11,420 bases of DNA, taken from the NCBI GenBank assembly GCA_002371315.1, contig DFHL01000008.1, forward strand, positions 25,220 through 36,639, written 5' to 3'. The position numbers and the translations under genes are program-made. Positions within the stretch are counted from its first letter, which is position 1; each line of letters starts with the position of its first letter. The stretch is from Bacteroidales bacterium UBA3724 (GTDB lineage Bacteria > Bacteroidota > Bacteroidia > Bacteroidales > P3). The notes under the pieces are model-generated. The model worked only from the letters and a program-made list of their open reading frames with translations, did not search any database and had not been told where the DNA came from. Positions 1-8,790 of this stretch are shown here, one piece after another.

Positions 1-38
1 GTTATGAGCCCGACGAGCTACCACTGCTCTACCCCGCA
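1..38 (-). tRNA. Initiator tRNA-Met (CAT), 5' half, cut by the window edge
   Basis: Read on the minus strand, this is the first half of a tRNA. It shows the acceptor strand TGCGGGG, a D arm with GAGC/GCTC stem, the 5' anticodon stem ending in GGG, and the loop with anticodon CAT (plus-strand bases 4-6). Three consecutive G in the anticodon stem and a non-G first base are features of initiator tRNAs, so formyl-Met tRNA is preferred over elongator Met or Ile2 (CAT). The 3' half, which would confirm the call, lies outside the window. Confidence 0.88.
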
Positions 39-61
39 CTATTTCTTGTTGATTTCAGTTT

Positions 62-94
62 GCAAAATTACACACTTTTCGCAAACTGACCAAA
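62..94 (-). promoter_or_regulatory. Promoter for initiator tRNA-Met
   Basis: On the minus strand there is a TTTG (-33 box, bases 91-94), a 20-nt spacer, then TAATTTTGC (-7 box, bases 62-70), a full match to the Bacteroidetes TAnnTTTG consensus. It lies about 24 nt upstream of the tRNA 5' end, at the right distance and on the right strand. Confidence 0.75.
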
Positions 95-159
95 TTTTTT
101 TGACACATTTTTTGCCCGCATACTATAAACCGCTAAATGCCAACGTCGCCACAGGGATG

Positions 160-194
160 AAAAAAACAAGCCGCAGACTTCATTCTGCGGCTTG
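160..194 (-). terminator. Rho-independent terminator of dsbD
   Basis: An 11-bp perfect stem (bases 167-177 with 184-194, core AAGCCGCAGA) has a 6-nt loop. On the minus strand it is followed by a run of about seven T. It lies roughly 27 bp after the dsbD stop codon and separates dsbD from the tRNA-Met unit on the same strand. Confidence 0.88.
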
Positions 195-221
195 CCTTGT
201 GTTTTGCGACGGGGAAAATCG

Positions 222-2279
<2,058 letters not shown>

Positions 2280-2322
2280 TTTTATAATAGTTTACATTTT
2301 AACGCTATGCAAATAGCAAAAT

Positions 2323-2354
2323 GCAAAAATACATTTTTTTTCTCATTCTGCAAC
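2323..2354 (-). promoter_or_regulatory. Promoter for dsbD
   Basis: On the minus strand, GTTG (bases 2351-2354) is followed after 19 nt by TATTTTTGC (bases 2323-2331), matching TAnnTTTG. It lies 44 bp upstream of the dsbD start codon. The region is very A/T-rich, which raises the chance of a fortuitous match. Confidence 0.6.
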
Positions 2355-2379
2355 AGGAAGAAAAAAAAATTGGAAAAAA

Positions 2380-2410
2380 TTGCTTTTTGATTTTTTTTTG
2401 CTATTTTTGC
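2380..2410 (+). promoter_or_regulatory. Promoter for the small lipoprotein gene
   Basis: TTG (bases 2380-2382), a 19-nt spacer and TATTTTTGC (bases 2402-2410) fit the Bacteroidetes -33/-7 pattern. The predicted transcript starts near base 2417, giving a leader of about 60 nt before the ATG. It is divergent from the dsbD promoter, with under 30 bp between the two -33 boxes. Confidence 0.6.
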
Positions 2411-2477
2411 ATTATCAATTGGAGTAGCCGAAAACCATACAGAGTAGGCGTAATGTAATCAAAAAAAACAAATTACA

Positions 2478-2705
2478 ATGAAAAAAGTTCTTTTAACCTT
2501 AGCCGTCATTGCTACCGTTGCCTGCTTCAGCAGCTGCAACAAAACCTGCACTTGCAAAACTCCTGCCGGTACAGTTGAGTACAAACTCGATGACCTTAAC
2601 AGCACATTGAAACAAGCTGGTTTTAAAGAAATTGATAAATGCAGCGATCCTATCACTTGGGAAGCCGCAGGTATTTCTCTCGAAACCGGATGGACTTGCG
2701 AATAA
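2478..2705 (+). CDS. Small Cys-rich lipoprotein of unknown function
   Basis: 75 aa. Residues 1-19 form a type II signal peptide (MKKVLLTLAVIATVACFSS) with lipobox FSSC; C20 would be lipidated, leaving a mature protein of about 56 aa. I do not recognise a named family. The mature part contains C24 and C26 (CTC), C55 and a near-terminal C74, plus two Trp. Its length, own promoter and double hairpin terminator argue for a real single-gene unit. Residues after the lipidated Cys are NKTC rather than acidic, so its membrane side cannot be judged from this. The gene is divergent from dsbD, and four non-lipid cysteines in so small an exported protein make disulfide formation plausible; a functional tie to DsbD is only an inference. 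No ribosome binding site is evident, which is usual in this phylum. Confidence 0.85.
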   Translation: MKKVLLTLAVIATVACFSSCNKTCTCKTPAGTVEYKLDDLNSTLKQAGFKEIDKCSDPITWEAAGISLETGWTCE

Positions 2706-2720
2706 TGTTTATTATTCAAT

Positions 2721-2753
2721 AAAACAGCATCTTTCACAGATGCTGTTTTTTTT
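2721..2753 (+). terminator. Rho-independent terminator of the small lipoprotein gene
   Basis: A 12-bp perfect stem (2721-2732 with 2738-2749) has the core CAGCATCT/AGATGCTG, a 5-nt loop and an eight-T tail. It starts 15 bp after the stop codon. The A-rich left flank means it could also work for minus-strand transcription. Confidence 0.88.
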
Positions 2754-2783
2754 ACTCAAACTCATAAAAAATGAAAAAGTCAC

Positions 2784-2811
2784 AAAGCCGCCTTTTCGGG
2801 CGGCTTTTTTT
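2784..2811 (+). terminator. Second, tandem terminator
   Basis: A 9-bp GC-rich stem (AAAGCCGCC, 2784-2792, with 2799-2807) has a 6-nt loop and ends in a run of seven T. It lies about 30 bp after the first hairpin on the same strand, as a backup stop. Confidence 0.8.
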
Positions 2812-2904
2812 GTCGCTTTCCCATCTCCGCGTAGCTTTTTTTTCGTTTTGGTTTTCGTACGAAGTTTCTGTTCTCCTGCTCGCTACGCTCGCGAATTCTT
2901 TTAA

Positions 2905-2967
2905 ATCTTGTAGATTTTTCCGACTTCGTCGGGATTGAGAAGTCTAAATCAACCGAATCTACAAGAT
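2905..2967. repeat. 63-bp element with 12-bp perfect inverted ends
   Basis: ATCTTGTAGATT (2905-2916) and its exact reverse complement AATCTACAAGAT (2956-2967) flank 39 bp. These include an inner hairpin CCGAC-TTC-GTCGG (2920-2932). It could fold as a nested hairpin at the 3' side of the minus-strand propeller gene, 45 bp after its stop. The right arm resembles bases 6163-6180 elsewhere in the window. The role is unknown: possible options are a dispersed intergenic repeat or a weak terminator (no T run). Confidence 0.6.
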
Positions 2968-3011
2968 CTCTGCCCGAAAGGCAAGGTGCATTTGGGGTTT
3001 ATTGAGGTGCC

Positions 3012-4478
3012 CTATTTCAGATTGAACTGCAGCCGCTTTTCGCCTTTGGCGGTGCGGATATAGAGGGTGTAGTTCGATTTGGGCATACGGCTGATGGTGA
3101 TGCGCGCCTCGTTCTTGTACTGCGGAATGGTGCGGATGCTCTCGCCCTTGGCGTTGACAAACTCCACCTCGGCCACGGCGCTCTCCATCGTGATGGTGAT
3201 GTAGCCCTGCTCCAGGTAGGGATTGACGACAACGCGCTCGGTCGAGGTGCCTTCGGCCACCATTGCCGACGAAACGACGAAATCCTGCCGGAAGCGAGCC
3301 CCGTCGACATTCGTCAGCTGGCGGCTGGCGGGCTCGAAGGTGCGTCCCTCCTGCTCGGGGGTCAGCGCGACGGTGGCGTTGGTAGCCACCTCAATGTAAA
3401 AATTGCCGCTGGCGTCGGTCGTCGCCTCACCGTTGCCGCAAACCACCTTGATGCCGGCCGCAGGCTGCCCCTTCTCGTCGACGATGCGGCCCATAACAGG
3501 CTGCGCACTCAGGCGCGTAAGACCCTGAATATTACTGCCAAACCATTTCGAACCCTGCCCGTCGACCATCACACGGCGGTGCACATCAGCGGGCAGAACG
3601 GTGGTTTTCGAGCTGTAGACGTGCCACTGGTCCTTGCCGTCGAAGAGCACGATGCCCTTGTCCGTGGCCATCCAGATGGCACCCGACGGGTCGAAGGCCA
3701 GGTCGTTGATCTGGTCGCAGGGCAGCGGACTGTTGGCGCTGTTCCACACCGTCCAGCCGTCGCCGTCCAGCCGCACCAGACCGCCCAGCGTGGCAATCCA
3801 TTTGACGCTGTTACGGTCGATAATCACCGCAGGCACAATGTTGTGCGGCAACTTGGAATTCTTGGTGGTATACGAAATCCACTTGTAGTCGTCGAAGACC
3901 GACAGGCCGTCGTTGGTGCCAATCCATTTGCGGTTGGCGCGGTCGACGGCGACGCACAGGATGAAGTCGCTCAGCAGCTCCGAATTGCCCGACGTGTACT
4001 TGGTCCACTCGCGCCCGTCGTAGCGCACCAGGCCGCCCAGCGTCACACCGATCCACTTCACATCGTTCTTGTCGACGGCAATCTTGGATATGAACTTCAT
4101 TTGCAGGCGTTTCATTTCCTCCTTGTGCTCCGTCCAGCGCGAGCCGTCGAACTCGATGACGCCATAGTCGTCGGTGCCGATCCACAGCATATTGCTGCCG
4201 TCGACGGTCAGGCAGTTGACATACTGGCCTTTAAGCTTCTCGTTGAACATCGCGAAGTCGGTCCACGTCTTGCCCGTCAGGCGCGCCAGGCCCAGCTCGG
4301 TGCCGAACCATTTGTTGTTCTTCTTGTCCGATGCCATTGCCAGCACCGAGTTGCCAAGCTCCGAATTCTGCATCGTGAACCGCGTCCAGTTCTGGGAACG
4401 GAGATGCGAAAACTGAGGTGTGAGAACTGAAAGCAGCATCAATATAATGAACGGTCTAAAGGCTTTATTCATTGTCAT
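3012..4478 (-). CDS. Secreted Reg_prop-type seven-bladed beta-propeller protein with CarboxypepD_reg-like domain and T9SS-like C-terminus
   Basis: 488 aa; no specific function known. A signal peptide covers about residues 1-28. Seven W(I/F/M)(G/A) motifs at W57, W99, W142, W185, W227, W269 and W312 recur every 42-43 residues, with the blade pattern KWIGT..GL.R.DG..WT.YT, as in the two-component-regulator propeller (Reg_prop) repeat. Residues 328-400 (GRIVDEKGQPAAGIKV...TDASGNFYI) match a carboxypeptidase regulatory-like beta domain. Residues 416-488 (VVVNP... ending LQFNLK) have the strand pattern of a type IX secretion type A sorting domain but lack its usual L..G.Y motif. There is no membrane segment, histidine kinase or DNA-binding part, unlike hybrid sensor proteins that use the same propeller. 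The protein is inferred to be secreted or surface-attached. Start choice: Met1 and Met3 are both possible (MTMNK) and equally compatible with the signal peptide. No clear promoter or terminator was found. Confidence 0.87.
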   Translation of the reverse strand: MTMNKAFRPFIILMLLSVLTPQFSHLRSQNWTRFTMQNSELGNSVLAMASDKKNNKWFGTELGLARLTGKTWTDFAMFNEKLKGQYVNCLTVDGSNMLWIGTDDYGVIEFDGSRWTEHKEEMKRLQMKFISKIAVDKNDVKWIGVTLGGLVRYDGREWTKYTSGNSELLSDFILCVAVDRANRKWIGTNDGLSVFDDYKWISYTTKNSKLPHNIVPAVIIDRNSVKWIATLGGLVRLDGDGWTVWNSANSPLPCDQINDLAFDPSGAIWMATDKGIVLFDGKDQWHVYSSKTTVLPADVHRRVMVDGQGSKWFGSNIQGLTRLSAQPVMGRIVDEKGQPAAGIKVVCGNGEATTDASGNFYIEVATNATVALTPEQEGRTFEPASRQLTNVDGARFRQDFVVSSAMVAEGTSTERVVVNPYLEQGYITITMESAVAEVEFVNAKGESIRTIPQYKNEARITISRMPKSNYTLYIRTAKGEKRLQFNLK

Positions 4479-4629
4479 ATATGTGGATTTAAGATACCTC
4501 GGTTATTAAAACGGCGAGTTATGCGAATTTGACGATTTACAGATGTAAACTTTGATTAAGAAACTTTGGGGAAGAAAAGGACTATATTATCTGTATCTTA
4601 AGTTAAAGTTAAGGTTAAAGTTAATACCA

Positions 4630-5901
4630 TCAAGTTTTATGCTTTTCCTTCTTGGCGGCGGGGAAAAGGATATTGTTCAGAATCAGGCGGTAGCCGGGCG
4701 AATTGGGGTGCAGCGACAGGTCGGTCGGCGGGTCGCCCACAAAGTGGCGATAGTCCTCGGGGTCGTGGCCGCCCAGAAAGGTCCAGGTGCCCTTGCCGTA
4801 CTCGCCGTGCAGGTAGCGCACCTCGCCAAGTTCCTTGTTTTCAGCCATTATCAGGGCGCTGCTCTTCACCGTCTCGCGGCGGAAGGCCGTCGTCTGGCCC
4901 ATAAAGCCGTGGATGATGCGCGTGTGGTTCTGCGTCAGCATCGTCGGCACCCAGTCCCACTTGGCCGAAAACTCGAAGAGCGTGAAGAAATCGTTCTTTT
5001 CGTTGACCGAACGGGCGCGCGTGCGGTCGTCGATGTCGATGGTCGAAACCTCATACTCGGCCGGATTGGTGCTGATGCGGAAATCCTTGAAAGCAAAGCA
5101 CTTCGAGAAGTCGAGCAGCTGCTGCGCATTGGGCTGCATCGGGTCGCCGTCGAACATCACGTCGCAGATGTCAACATTCTCGGCGGCCAGCGCAATGTCG
5201 TAACTGTCGGGCGCCGAGCACATTGCAAAGAGGAAGCCACCGCCCATCACAAAGTCGCGAATCTTGTGGCACACGGCCAGCTTCAGCTGGCTTACCTTCT
5301 GATAGCCAAGCTTGTGGGCGCGCGCCTCCTGGTCGCGCACATCCTCGATGTACCACTGCGCATTGCGGTAGTTACCCCAGAACTTGCCGTACTGGCCCGT
5401 AAAGTCCTCGTGGTGCAGGTGCAGCCAGTCGTACTGCGGCAGGGCGCCGGCCATCACCTCCTCGTCGTAGACCACGTCGTAGGGTATCTCGGCGTAGGTC
5501 ATCACCAGCGTAACAGCATCATCCCAAGGCAGTTTGGTCTTGGGCGAATAGACGGCAATCTTGGGGGCCTTCTGCAGGCGCACGGCGTCCATATTGACCG
5601 AAGCGTCAGCTATTTCGCTCAGTATGGCCGTCGACTGGCCGTCGGCGATGACCTCGACGCTGACGCCGCGCAGGCGCGCCTCGCGCTCGAGGGCGTCGGC
5701 ATACTTCATCATAAACGAGCCGCCGCGGTAGTTGAGCAGCCAGGTCACCTCCACCTCGCGCTCCAAGGCGAAATAGGCTATGCCGTAGGCTTTCAGGTGG
5801 TTGCGCTGCGTCTCGTCCATCGGCACCAGCAGGTAGCTGGCCCGCGCGGGCAGGATTGCCAGCAAAAGGGTAACAAGTATGAATATCAGTCTTTTGAGCA
5901 T
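4630..5901 (-). CDS. Exported protein of the Bacteroidetes family often labelled asparagine synthetase B; function unknown
   Basis: 423 aa. A signal peptide (about 1-21, ARA-SYL) exports it. The conserved parts match a family I recognise from Bacteroidetes genomes: SYLLVPMDETQRNHLKAYG near the mature start, LLNYRGGSFMMKY, PWDDAVTLVMTYAEIPYDV, HLHHEDFTGQYGKF (from H161), GGGFLFAMCSAPDSYDIAL (C228), GDPMQPN, HGEYGKGTWTFLGGHDPEDY and LHPNSPGYRLILNN. In databases, as I recall, this family is often named asparagine synthetase B. The sequence does not support that: there is no N-terminal catalytic Cys2 glutaminase start and no SGG.DS ATP pyrophosphatase loop, and the protein is exported. The GGGF..AMC context around C228 resembles the elbow of class I glutamine amidotransferase-like folds, which is only an inference. 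No operon partner, clear promoter or terminator is seen; a GTTAAA-rich stretch (about 4600-4625) follows the stop. Confidence 0.88.
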   Translation of the reverse strand: MLKRLIFILVTLLLAILPARASYLLVPMDETQRNHLKAYGIAYFALEREVEVTWLLNYRGGSFMMKYADALEREARLRGVSVEVIADGQSTAILSEIADASVNMDAVRLQKAPKIAVYSPKTKLPWDDAVTLVMTYAEIPYDVVYDEEVMAGALPQYDWLHLHHEDFTGQYGKFWGNYRNAQWYIEDVRDQEARAHKLGYQKVSQLKLAVCHKIRDFVMGGGFLFAMCSAPDSYDIALAAENVDICDVMFDGDPMQPNAQQLLDFSKCFAFKDFRISTNPAEYEVSTIDIDDRTRARSVNEKNDFFTLFEFSAKWDWVPTMLTQNHTRIIHGFMGQTTAFRRETVKSSALIMAENKELGEVRYLHGEYGKGTWTFLGGHDPEDYRHFVGDPPTDLSLHPNSPGYRLILNNILFPAAKKEKHKT

Positions 5902-6342
5902 AAGATATCGTTATATGTTTGGCGACGCGATACGTCGTCGATAAAACAGATAACACAAAAACCTTTTTTTTATTGTAAGGAACCCGTAATAATTAAGCGG
6001 ATGGGCAAATATGGGTTGCATTTTGCGAAACGGACAGCCAGCCGGCGGTGCGACACACCTCGCCCTTCACATCGCCGCCTCGGGTAGCGAGCGCGACATA
6101 CCACGCCCTTCACGCAGCCCCCGCCCTGCCATGCGCAGTTTCGTTTTGCAAGCAAAATCCGAATCAAACGAATCTTACAAATTGCCTTCCCCCACCCGTC
6201 AAAAACAGGAGAAAAAAACGCGAAAATTTTTTAACAATTATTAACATATCAGACACCCGATTTTAACATTTCGCCAGTGAAAAAAAGCCCGAAAAACGGC
6301 TAAAAATGCCCTATCATAACCCTCTGTTTTCCAGGTACCATC

Positions 6343-6386
6343 TTCTTACCAAATTCTACCAAAATTCTTATCAAATTCTTACCAAC
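6343..6386. repeat. Four imperfect 11-bp tandem repeats
   Basis: Units are TTCTTACCAAA, TTCTACCAAAA, TTCTTATCAAA and TTCTTACCAAC, followed by a degenerate TTTTACC. The period of 11 bp is close to one helical turn. The array is framed by inverted segments: CATCTTCT at 6339-6346 and CTATCAT at 6311-6317 both pair with AGAAGATGATAG at 6399-6410. No DnaA box (TTATCCACA) is visible, so an origin is not supported. Confidence 0.6.
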
Positions 6387-6501
6387 TTTTACCTCAGTAG
6401 AAGATGATAGGAAGATTGTTAAAATTAAGTTAAAATAAAATCCTGAGCAGCCCCACTTTTGTTCAAAGCGAGGTCCAAAAGATGCGGTTTTGAATATAAA
6501 T

Positions 6502-6533
6502 TTTGCCAGTTCGCGGAAAAAGTGTAATTTTGC
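6502..6533 (+). promoter_or_regulatory. Promoter for tRNA-Leu
   Basis: TTTG (6502-6505, within TTTTG), a 19-nt spacer and TAATTTTGC (6525-6533) match the Bacteroidetes -33/-7 pattern exactly. It lies about 60 bp upstream of the mature tRNA 5' end, leaving a leader to be removed by RNase P. Confidence 0.75.
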
Positions 6534-6594
6534 ATCCGCTTATGGCTCGCATCACCGCGCATATAATACTGGTTTTTAGGCCGAAAGCGAAGTT

Positions 6595-6676
6595 GCGGAT
6601 GTGGCGTAATTGGTAGCCGCGTTAGACTTAGGATCTAATTCCTCCCGGAGTGGGGGTTCGAGTCCCCCCATCCGCA
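6595..6676 (+). tRNA. tRNA-Leu (anticodon TAG)
   Basis: Acceptor GCGGATG (6595-6601) pairs with CATCCGC (6669-6675), with discriminator A at 6676. The anticodon stem TTAGA/TCTAA encloses loop CTTAGGA, giving anticodon TAG. The T arm is GGGGG-TTCGAGT-CCCCC. A long variable arm (around CTCCCGGAG) marks a class II tRNA, which fits Leu. The CCA end is not encoded; it would be added after transcription. Confidence 0.95.
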
Positions 6677-6677
6677 C

Positions 6678-6726
6678 AAACGGCTGGACATCTGTCGCAC
6701 AGAAAGAGTCCAGCCGTTTTGTTTTT
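6678..6726 (+). terminator. Rho-independent terminator of tRNA-Leu
   Basis: A 12-bp perfect stem AAACGGCTGGAC (6678-6689) with GTCCAGCCGTTT (6708-6719) encloses a loop that itself holds a 5-bp stem TCTGT-CGC-ACAGA (6691-6703). It is followed by TTTTGTTTTTG. It starts two bases after the tRNA, so the tRNA is a single-gene unit. Confidence 0.9.
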
Positions 6727-6814
6727 GTCCGCTTTGCGCCGCCGGGGGGCGGTTTTCAACAACAGATGTGGGGAAAAATTTTGGCGCGCAGCAGCCCGAA
6801 TGAGGGGTTTTTCG

Positions 6815-6823
6815 TAATTTTGC
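6815..6823 (+). promoter_or_regulatory. -7 box of the parE promoter
   Basis: TAATTTTGC matches the Bacteroidetes -7 consensus about 70 bp before the parE ATG. No TTG is found at the usual -33 distance, so this is a partial match. Confidence 0.45.
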
Positions 6824-6892
6824 ATTCGGAAAACGACGCCCCGAAAGGCGTTGTAGTTTGATTTACACATCTTTGAAAAGAATTTCTATACT

Positions 6893-8788
6893 ATGGAAGA
6901 CTATAATGTAGCACCTGTTGCAAGCGACTATAACGACGACAGCATTGTCCACCTTGAGGATATGGAGCACATCCGGCTGCGTCCGGGTATGTACATCGGC
7001 AAGCTGGGCGACGGCTCGAGCCACGACGACGGTATCTATGTGCTTATCAAGGAGGTAATAGACAACTCGATCGACGAGTTCACGTCGGGCTACGGCAAGC
7101 GCATCAACGTCAAAATCGACTTCGGCGAGCGGCGCGTCAGCATCCGCGACTTTGGCCGCGGCATACCGCTGGGCAAAATCGTCGAGGCCGTCAGCAAGCT
7201 GAACACGGGCGCCAAGTACGACAGCAAGGTCTTCCAGAAGTCGGTGGGCCTCAACGGTGTGGGTACCAAGGCCGTGAATGCGCTGAGCTCCTATTTCAAG
7301 GTTACGGCCGTGCGCGACGGCCAGTGCCGCACAGCCGAATTTGCCGAAGGACGCCTGACGAGCGACAGCGGCATCGTGCCCTCGAGCGAGGAAAACGGCA
7401 CCCTGGTGGAGTTCATTCCCGACAACAAACTGTTTGGCAACTACCACTTTGTCAACGAATACGTGGAGCGCCGCATCTGGAACTACGCCTACCTGAACAA
7501 GGGCCTAACGCTCTACTACAACGACCGGCGCTACTATTCGAAGAACGGCCTGCTGGACTTGCTGGAGCACAATATGGACGGCGAGGGCCTCTACCCCATC
7601 GTCCACATCAAGGACGGCGACTTCGAATGCGCCTTCACCCACGTCAACGGCCAGAACAGCGACTACTACTACAGCTTCGTCAACGGCCAGCACACCACCG
7701 AGGGCGGCACGCACCAAAGCGCTTTCCGCGAGGCCTTTGCACGCGTGACGCGCGACTTCTTCAAGAAGGACTACGAGCCGGCCGTCTTCCGCCAAGGACT
7801 GGTCTGCGCCCTTTGCGTGCGCATACAAGAGCCTGTGTTTGAGGCCCAAACCAAGACCAAGCTGGGTTCGACCCACCTGGCCCCCAACAACGCCGACGGT
7901 ACCAACGACAGCCCCTTCCTGAAGACCTACGTGCTCGACATATTGAAGCGCCACCTCGACAACTACCTGCACATCAACGCCGCCACGGCCGAGGCTATGC
8001 TGCAGAAAATCAACCAAAACGAGAAGGAGCGCAAAGAGATTGCCGGCATCAAGAAGGTGGCCCGCGAAAGCAGCAAGAAAGCCAGCCTCAACAACCGCAA
8101 GCTGCGCGACTGCCACGTGCACTACAACAGCAACCACGCGCGCCGCCTCGAGACGACCATCTTCATCACCGAGGGCGACTCGGCATCGGGCAGCATCACC
8201 AAAAGCCGCGACGTGGCCACCCAGGCCGTCTTCAGCCTGCGCGGCAAGCCCAAGAACACCTACAGTATCAGCAAGGTAGACGTATACAAGAACGAGGAGC
8301 TCAACCTGCTGCACAACGCCCTCGACATCGACGACGGGATGGACAACCTGCGCTACAACAACGTGGTCATCGCCACCGATGCCGATGTCGACGGTATGCA
8401 CATCCGCCTGCTGCTGCTCACCTTCTTCCTGCGCTTCTACCCCGACCTGATACGCACCGGCCACGTCTACATCCTGCAGACCCCCCTGTTCCGCGTGCGC
8501 AACAAGCAGAAAACCACCTACTGTTACACCGACGACGAGCGCATCGAGGCCATCAGAAACACCAGCAACGCCGAAATCACACGATTCAAGGGTCTGGGCG
8601 AAATCAGCCCCGACGAGTTCAAGAACTTCATCGGCAAGGATATGCGCCTCGACCCCGTGCTGCTGCACAAGGATTTCGACACCAAGGGAGTGCTGAGCTT
8701 CTATATGGGCGAAAACACCATCGAGCGCCGCGAATTCATAATGGACAACCTGCGCGTCGAGGACGACGAAAGCATAGTCGTGGCGTGA
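6893..8788 (+). CDS. parE: DNA topoisomerase IV subunit B (ParE, type IIA topoisomerase ATPase/TOPRIM subunit)
   Basis: 631 aa. With ParC, this subunit hydrolyses ATP to drive DNA strand passage and unlinks daughter chromosomes in the cytoplasm. The GHKL ATPase part shows HIRLRPGMYIG (26-36), KEVIDNSIDE with catalytic E54 and Mg-binding N58, DFGRGIP (D86) and GLNGVG (119-124). The transducer part contains QTKTKLGS. The TOPRIM domain has E427 in TEGDSASG and the metal-binding D496, D498, D500 in DADVDG, followed by LQTPLFRVRNKQK and ITRFKGLGEISP. All key residues are present. Overall sequence pattern and length fit the Bacteroidetes ParE rather than GyrB, which I distinguish from memory of family members. 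parC is not in the window. The leader carries a -7 box; no ribosome binding site is seen. The stop is followed after two bases by a heptamer repeat array and a palindrome instead of a standard terminator. Confidence 0.95.
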   Translation: MEDYNVAPVASDYNDDSIVHLEDMEHIRLRPGMYIGKLGDGSSHDDGIYVLIKEVIDNSIDEFTSGYGKRINVKIDFGERRVSIRDFGRGIPLGKIVEAVSKLNTGAKYDSKVFQKSVGLNGVGTKAVNALSSYFKVTAVRDGQCRTAEFAEGRLTSDSGIVPSSEENGTLVEFIPDNKLFGNYHFVNEYVERRIWNYAYLNKGLTLYYNDRRYYSKNGLLDLLEHNMDGEGLYPIVHIKDGDFECAFTHVNGQNSDYYYSFVNGQHTTEGGTHQSAFREAFARVTRDFFKKDYEPAVFRQGLVCALCVRIQEPVFEAQTKTKLGSTHLAPNNADGTNDSPFLKTYVLDILKRHLDNYLHINAATAEAMLQKINQNEKERKEIAGIKKVARESSKKASLNNRKLRDCHVHYNSNHARRLETTIFITEGDSASGSITKSRDVATQAVFSLRGKPKNTYSISKVDVYKNEELNLLHNALDIDDGMDNLRYNNVVIATDADVDGMHIRLLLLTFFLRFYPDLIRTGHVYILQTPLFRVRNKQKTTYCYTDDERIEAIRNTSNAEITRFKGLGEISPDEFKNFIGKDMRLDPVLLHKDFDTKGVLSFYMGENTIERREFIMDNLRVEDDESIVVA

Positions 8789-8790
8789 CG

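Larger units (their letters stand above)
2706..3011. other. 306-bp spacer with hairpins and an inverted-repeat element
   Basis: This spacer lies between two convergent genes. It holds two terminator hairpins (listed separately), a 10-bp palindrome TTCGTACGAA at 2854-2863, a duplicated GCTCGC (2878-2892, separated by TAC), and a 63-bp inverted-repeat element at 2905-2967. No convincing coding sequence is seen; the open frames here have no signal, homology or start context. Confidence 0.7.
5902..6594. other. 693-bp gene-free spacer of mixed composition
   Basis: I see no convincing gene here. The first part (about 6001-6135) is GC-rich and contains two copies of CGCCCTTCAC-like sequence (near 6061 and 6104). 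Next comes a perfect small inverted repeat TTTTGC-AA-GCAAAA (6144-6157) followed by the ATCAAACGAATCTTACAA segment (6163-6180) that resembles the arm of the element at 2905-2967. From about 6190 on it is AT-rich, with an 11-bp tandem repeat (6343-6386) and the tRNA-Leu promoter. A short palindromic CGACG-CGATA-CGTCG sits upstream of the 423-aa gene (5923-5937). Short open frames across 5970-6266 lack any recognisable protein features and run through the repeat. Confidence 0.65.

Noticed and set aside
3579..4430. 283-codon plus-strand open frame opposite the propeller gene
   Set aside because: It is antisense to a protein with seven regular blades; the apparent repeats in it only mirror the propeller repeats.
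4552..6087. 511-codon plus-strand open frame opposite the 423-aa exported protein
   Set aside because: The minus-strand product has a signal peptide and conserved family motifs; the plus frame has none and runs into the spacer.
6011..6244. Possible small protein of 77 aa in the long spacer, with overlapping frames on both strands
   Set aside because: It has no signal, domain or promoter, and its C-terminal part is a translation of the suspected dispersed repeat (KSESNESYKL).
6339..6410. Replication origin or plasmid iteron region
   Set aside because: No DnaA boxes, no dnaA or rep gene and no initiator nearby; the 11-bp period alone is not enough.
6595..6726. Integration site of a mobile element at tRNA-Leu
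   Set aside because: The tRNA 3' end is followed immediately by its terminator and parE; there is no integrase and no duplicated tRNA end in the window.
7505..8668. 387-codon minus-strand open frame inside parE
   Set aside because: It is Val/Ala/Gln-rich antisense text of a fully conserved topoisomerase gene, with no domain or start context.
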